A DNA stretch of 64,000 nucleotides. It comes from Frigoribacterium sp. JB110. GTDB lineage: Bacteria; Actinomycetota; Actinomycetes; Actinomycetales; Microbacteriaceae. The stretch is from assembly GCF_900163665.1 (NCBI RefSeq), contig NZ_FUIA01000025.1:1-64000 (forward strand). The letters are read 5' to 3'. The translations under genes and the position numbers were made by a program. How positions within the stretch are numbered: the first letter of the stretch is position 1; the number at the start of each line of letters is the position of its first letter. Positions 61,436-64,000 of this stretch are shown piece after piece. The notes beneath the pieces are model-generated. The model was not told the origin of the DNA. It saw nothing but the letters and a program-made list of their open reading frames with translations, and did not search any database.

Positions 61436-62119
61436 CTACGATGCCTGCTGCTCCGGGTGTTCGTCGACGACGTTGAACCGGTAGCCGACGTTGCGCACCG
61501 TGCCGATCAGCTGTTCGAGGTCACCGAGCTTCGCGCGCAGGCGCCGGACGTGCACGTCGACCGTGCGAGTGCCGCCGAAGTAGTCGTAGCCCCACACCTC
61601 GCTGAGCAGCTGCTCGCGCGTGAACACTCTGGAGGGATGCGTGGCGAGGAAGTGCAGCAGCTGGAACTCCTTGAACGTCAGATCGAGCGGCTTTCCGCGC
61701 ACCTTCGCCGAGTAGGAGGCCTCGTCGATCGTGATCCCGGATGTCTGCACGCGGCCGCCGTTGTCGTCCGGCGCAGGGCGGCGGCCGACGACCAGGCGCA
61801 GGCGCGCATCGATCTCCGCAGGCCCCGCCGTGTCGAGCACGACGTCGTCGACGCCCCAGTCCGGTCCCACCACCGAGAGCCCGCCCTCTGTGGCGACGAG
61901 CAGGACGGGTGCCACGGGGCCCACGGTGCCCATCAGCTTGCACAGCGACTTCGCACCGGCGAGATCCGTACGGGCATCGACGATGATCACGTCGGTCTCC
62001 GGCGCATTCGCGAGGCTGCCCACCCCTGAGGGCAGCTGTCGTGTGTCGTGGGGAAGGAGTTCGAGTGCGGGGAGCACTGCTCCTTCTGAGGCGGAGCTCA
62101 GAACCAGAAGCCGGGTCAC
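61436..62119 (-). CDS. glnR: GlnR-type nitrogen response regulator
   Basis: 227 residues. The atypical receiver (1-~110: [32 protein letters not shown]) lacks the complete acidic phosphorylation pocket, as in Streptomyces GlnR, which dimerises without phosphorylation. The OmpR-type DNA-binding domain has [39 protein letters not shown] and [16 protein letters not shown], nearly the GlnR consensus. It controls glutamine synthetase, ammonium transport and other nitrogen genes in relatives. A GlnR-box-like site lies upstream. No kinase is nearby. Confidence 0.93.
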   Translation of the reverse strand: MTRLLVLSSASEGAVLPALELLPHDTRQLPSGVGSLANAPETDVIIVDARTDLAGAKSLCKLMGTVGPVAPVLLVATEGGLSVVGPDWGVDDVVLDTAGPAEIDARLRLVVGRRPAPDDNGGRVQTSGITIDEASYSAKVRGKPLDLTFKEFQLLHFLATHPSRVFTREQLLSEVWGYDYFGGTRTVDVHVRRLRAKLGDLEQLIGTVRNVGYRFNVVDEHPEQQAS

Positions 62120-62165
62120 GTGTGTCCTTCCGGTGGCGGATGCCTGCCAGTTTAGAGTCAGGCGT

Positions 62166-62181
62166 GTTTCGGGAATGTGTC
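62166..62181 (-). promoter_or_regulatory. Candidate GlnR box
   Basis: On the minus strand GACAC-N6-GAAAC (GACACATTCCCGAAAC). The actinobacterial GlnR half-sites are gTnAC-n6-GaAAC, so the second half-site is exact and the first differs at one base. It sits between glnR (start 62119) and the divergent gene at 62201, placed for autoregulation. Confidence 0.5.
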
Positions 62182-62200
62182 GTGGGGCAGAATGGGCGCC

Positions 62201-62503
62201 ATGACGTCGCCTGAGCTCACCCCGCGCTCGCCGCTGGCCGGAATGATCGCGACATGGGCGTTCGGGGCGCTCGCAGCCGTCGCGGTCGGACTGCTGTCTC
62301 CGCTCGGCGAGCGCTTCCTCTGGCTGGCGGTGGGTGCCGGTGCCTGCGTGTTCGTCGCGTTCGCCGTGAACCTCGCCTACGGCCGCGCAGAGGGGTTCAT
62401 CGTGCGCACCGCAGTCGCCGCCCTCGGCGCGCTGGTCGCGATGGGTGTGATCGCGTTCGTGTTCTTCCTCATCAGCATCACGGCGCTGGTCGCGTCGGTG
62501 TAG
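62201..62503 (+). CDS. Small membrane protein of unknown function
   Basis: 100 residues with three hydrophobic helices (about 12-30, 36-53 and 66-92), the last being a glycine/phenylalanine/isoleucine-rich segment. No domain recognised. CAGAAT lies 7 nt before the ATG, suggesting a leaderless start; an earlier ATG eight codons up is less likely. Divergent from glnR and followed 9 bp later by a tiny membrane protein. Confidence 0.65.
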   Translation: MTSPELTPRSPLAGMIATWAFGALAAVAVGLLSPLGERFLWLAVGAGACVFVAFAVNLAYGRAEGFIVRTAVAALGALVAMGVIAFVFFLISITALVASV

Positions 62504-62512
62504 GGTTGAGGC

Positions 62513-62626
62513 ATGGACCTTTTCGCGCTCGAGATGTTCTTCATCGGCCTGCTGGGGCTGGCGAGCTTGGCGATCGCGTTCGTATCGGGCGCCGTCATCG
62601 TGAACCTGTTCCGCGGTCAGAAGTAG
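62513..62626 (+). CDS. 37-residue membrane miniprotein
   Basis: ATG GAC CTT TTC GCG ... AAG TAG encodes a 37-residue peptide: short acidic start (MDLFALEMF), one long hydrophobic helix (about 9-30), and a basic tail ending FRGQK. GGTTGAGG lies just upstream and a perfect terminator follows 10 bp after the stop. Both frame the ORF and argue it is a real gene. It is probably co-expressed with the preceding membrane protein. Function unknown; single-helix proteins of this size often modulate larger membrane complexes. Confidence 0.6.
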   Translation: MDLFALEMFFIGLLGLASLAIAFVSGAVIVNLFRGQK

Positions 62627-62636
62627 TCACCGCTCC

Positions 62637-62664
62637 GCGCCGGATGCCTCGTCGCATCCGGCGC
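62637..62664 (+). terminator. Rho-independent terminator
   Basis: GCGCCGGATGC (62637-62647) and its exact complement (62654-62664) around a 6-nt loop, followed by TTTCGTCT. It ends the two-gene unit of small membrane proteins. Confidence 0.85.
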
Positions 62665-62760
62665 TTTCGTCTGCGCACGCGGACGACGAGGTCGCGCCGA
62701 TAGGTCGCCTGACTCGCTTCAGCGCCGCCCCATCGGTGCAGCCTCTACGCTGGAGGGATC

Positions 62761-63363
62761 ATGATTGAGATTCCGAGCGACCTCCCCGCCGAAATCGTTC
62801 CCCTCTCCTGGCTCATCGGAGTGTGGGAGGGAACCGGCGTGATCGACTACACCGCGGGCGACGCCCACTACGAGGGCGAGTTCGCCCAGCGGGTGAGCTT
62901 CAGCCACGACGGCGGCCCCTACCTGAACTACGCGGCGACCGCGACGACCACGACCGCTCTCGGGGTGACGAAGTCGCTCGCGGCCGAGACGGGATTCTGG
63001 CGCCTCTCGATCGTTCAGGAGCAGGCGGACCCCGGGCCCGCGCTGCTGCCGGCGGCGGCGACGCGCGCTCCTCGCACAGCGGAGGACATCGAGAAGCTGC
63101 GCAACACGGACGACGCCTTCGACATCGAGGCGTCGATCGTGCGCTCCGACGGCGTCAGCGAGCTGTACATCGGCCAGGTCGCCGGCCCCCGCGTCGACCT
63201 GGCCACCGACGCCGTGGTGCGCACGCAGGGTGCGAAGGACTACGCGGCGGCGACCCGGATGTACGGCCTCGTCGACCAGCACCTGCTGTGGGCGTGGGAC
63301 ATCGCCGCCCTGGGGCGCAGCCTCGCATCGCACGCTTCGGCGCGCCTGGCGAAGGTGCAGTGA
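62761..63363 (+). CDS. Nitrobindin-like haem-binding FABP-family protein
   Basis: A 200-residue ten-strand beta-barrel protein of the DUF1794/nitrobindin group. WLIGVWEGTGVIDY has the GxWxGxG signature, EGEFAQRVSFSHDG follows, and the C-terminal SLASHASARL holds the histidine that ligates haem in relatives. Some members isomerise peroxynitrite to nitrate. GGAGGG precedes the ATG. Its stop overlaps the next gene's start (TGATG), an arrangement recalled from actinobacteria (Rv0813c region). Confidence 0.87.
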   Translation: MIEIPSDLPAEIVPLSWLIGVWEGTGVIDYTAGDAHYEGEFAQRVSFSHDGGPYLNYAATATTTTALGVTKSLAAETGFWRLSIVQEQADPGPALLPAAATRAPRTAEDIEKLRNTDDAFDIEASIVRSDGVSELYIGQVAGPRVDLATDAVVRTQGAKDYAAATRMYGLVDQHLLWAWDIAALGRSLASHASARLAKVQ

Positions 63364-64000
63364 TGACCGAGCATCTCGGGGGAGCGAACGGCGGCGCCGG
63401 AGGAGATCGGCATCACACGGCCGGGCCCGGAACCGTGCCGTCGTTCGGCGCGGAGATCTCCGGAGCCGTCGTCGAAGGCGGCGTCGTGGTGCACTTCGGC
63501 GACCCGGTGCGCGAACAGCGCGCGCTGGCGGCCGGTCGCGCCGCCGCGCCCCTCGCCGACCGCACCGTGATCGCGGTGCGGGGCGAGGACCGATTGACCT
63601 GGCTCGACTCGATCACGTCGCAGAGCGTGAGCACGTTGGCGGCGGGGGAGAGCACCGAGCTGCTCGTGCTCACGCCGCAGGGGCACATCGAGCACGCGGC
63701 AGCCGTGCTCGAAGACGGTGAGACGACGTGGCTGATCACCGACGCCGCCGATGCGCCTGGACTGGCCAAGTGGCTGACGATGATGCGCTTCCGCTCGCGC
63801 GTCGAAGTCGCGGAGCGCGACGACCTCGTCGTGGTCGGATTCGCGCCGGAGGGGAAGGCCGCCGAGGCGATCGTTCCTCTTGCACAGGGGCGGGTGTGGC
63901 GCGACCCGTGGTCCGTCGTGTCGGCGGGCGGCTGGCAGTACGCGCAGACGGATGAGCACCCTGGCGCCGAACGCGCGTGGTGCGAGGCGATCGTCGATCG
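63363..64000 (+). CDS. ygfZ: YgfZ/GcvT-like folate-binding protein (partial, runs off the end)
   Basis: About 212 codons to the window end, no stop reached. After a glycine/histidine-rich leader, residues 30-210 include VEGGVVVHFGDPVREQRAL, TVIAVRGEDRLTWLDSITSQ, LLVLTPQGHIEHAAAV and WLTMMRFRSRVEV, the N-terminal part of the YgfZ/CAF17/GcvT fold. YgfZ proteins help iron-sulfur enzymes using tetrahydrofolate; the diagnostic KGCYxGQE lies beyond this window. It starts with ATG overlapping the nitrobindin-like gene's stop. Confidence 0.85.
   Translation, partial: MTEHLGGANGGAGGDRHHTAGPGTVPSFGAEISGAVVEGGVVVHFGDPVREQRALAAGRAAAPLADRTVIAVRGEDRLTWLDSITSQSVSTLAAGESTELLVLTPQGHIEHAAAVLEDGETTWLITDAADAPGLAKWLTMMRFRSRVEVAERDDLVVVGFAPEGKAAEAIVPLAQGRVWRDPWSVVSAGGWQYAQTDEHPGAERAWCEAIVD

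Noticed and set aside
59224..61476. 750-codon open frame antisense to ppk
   Set aside because: Shadow of a GC-rich gene; the opposite strand encodes full polyphosphate kinase with catalytic motifs.

Overview
The window is a high-GC, gene-dense chromosome segment from an actinobacterium, most likely Microbacterium or another member of the Microbacteriaceae. That assignment is inferred from gene content and order. The order sdhCDAB, cdd-deoA-add, a phosphohexomutase, punA, lpdA, accA3, maf, accE/accD5, birA, a PH-domain protein and purK follows the Mycobacterium tuberculosis Rv3276-Rv3319 neighbourhood as I recall it. glnR, the nitrobindin-like gene and a YgfZ-like gene recall the Rv081x neighbourhood, and ppk overlapping mutT recalls Rv2984-Rv2985. 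No tRNA, rRNA, CRISPR array, phage or intact insertion sequence was seen.

Layout. 1-477 is non-coding with a palindromic repeat. 478-2634 holds a Tat-exported metallo-beta-lactamase-fold protein and exonuclease III. 2729-6213 is the succinate dehydrogenase operon, followed by a mannose-1-phosphate guanylyltransferase. 7668-9371 is a TipAS-type MerR regulator with a DUF2268 metalloprotease behind a MerR-type promoter. 9497-12396 is nucleoside salvage. 12541-20096 is a mannitol PTS locus with its own Enzyme I, an in-frame IIB-HPr polypeptide and an MtlR activator. 20251-23761 holds a PadR/HAAS pair and an alcohol dehydrogenase/proline-racemase-family pair. 23801-31955 is core metabolism (phosphohexomutase, PNP, quinone reductase, acyl-CoA carboxylase alpha, Maf, RNA methyltransferase). 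32042-34972 is a two-component system with a third membrane protein. 35004-39741 contains a structured RNA candidate, accE, accD5, birA, a PH-domain protein and purK. 39763-42559 is a second two-component system with two divergent small membrane proteins. 42589-45689 contains another RNA candidate, pabC, a SulP transporter and an ArsR regulator. 45753-53440 is a tightly overlapped six-gene operon: peptide-type ABC importer, CocE-like hydrolase and TetR regulator. 53853-57966 is pstSCAB behind a PHO box. 58184-64000 holds mutT/phosphatase, ppk, glnR, two small membrane proteins, a nitrobindin-like protein and a partial ygfZ.

Functional links. Deoxynucleosides and nucleosides enter central metabolism through Cdd, DeoA, Add and PunA, with the neighbouring phosphohexomutase a possible partner. 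Mannitol is taken up and phosphorylated by EI, HPr and MtlA, then oxidised by MtlD to fructose 6-phosphate. AccA3, AccD5, AccE and BirA make up a biotin-dependent acyl-CoA carboxylase and its ligase. Pst, polyphosphate kinase, the Nudix/phosphatase protein and GlnR form a phosphate/nitrogen block.

The most unusual signals are: a 79-bp palindromic repeat present in three intergenic copies; the IIB-HPr fusion; the TipAS-MerR/DUF2268 pair with a MerR-type promoter; two structured RNA candidates; a proline-racemase-family enzyme lacking both catalytic cysteines; and many starts with a TANNNT-like hexamer 6-7 nt upstream, suggesting widespread leaderless transcripts.
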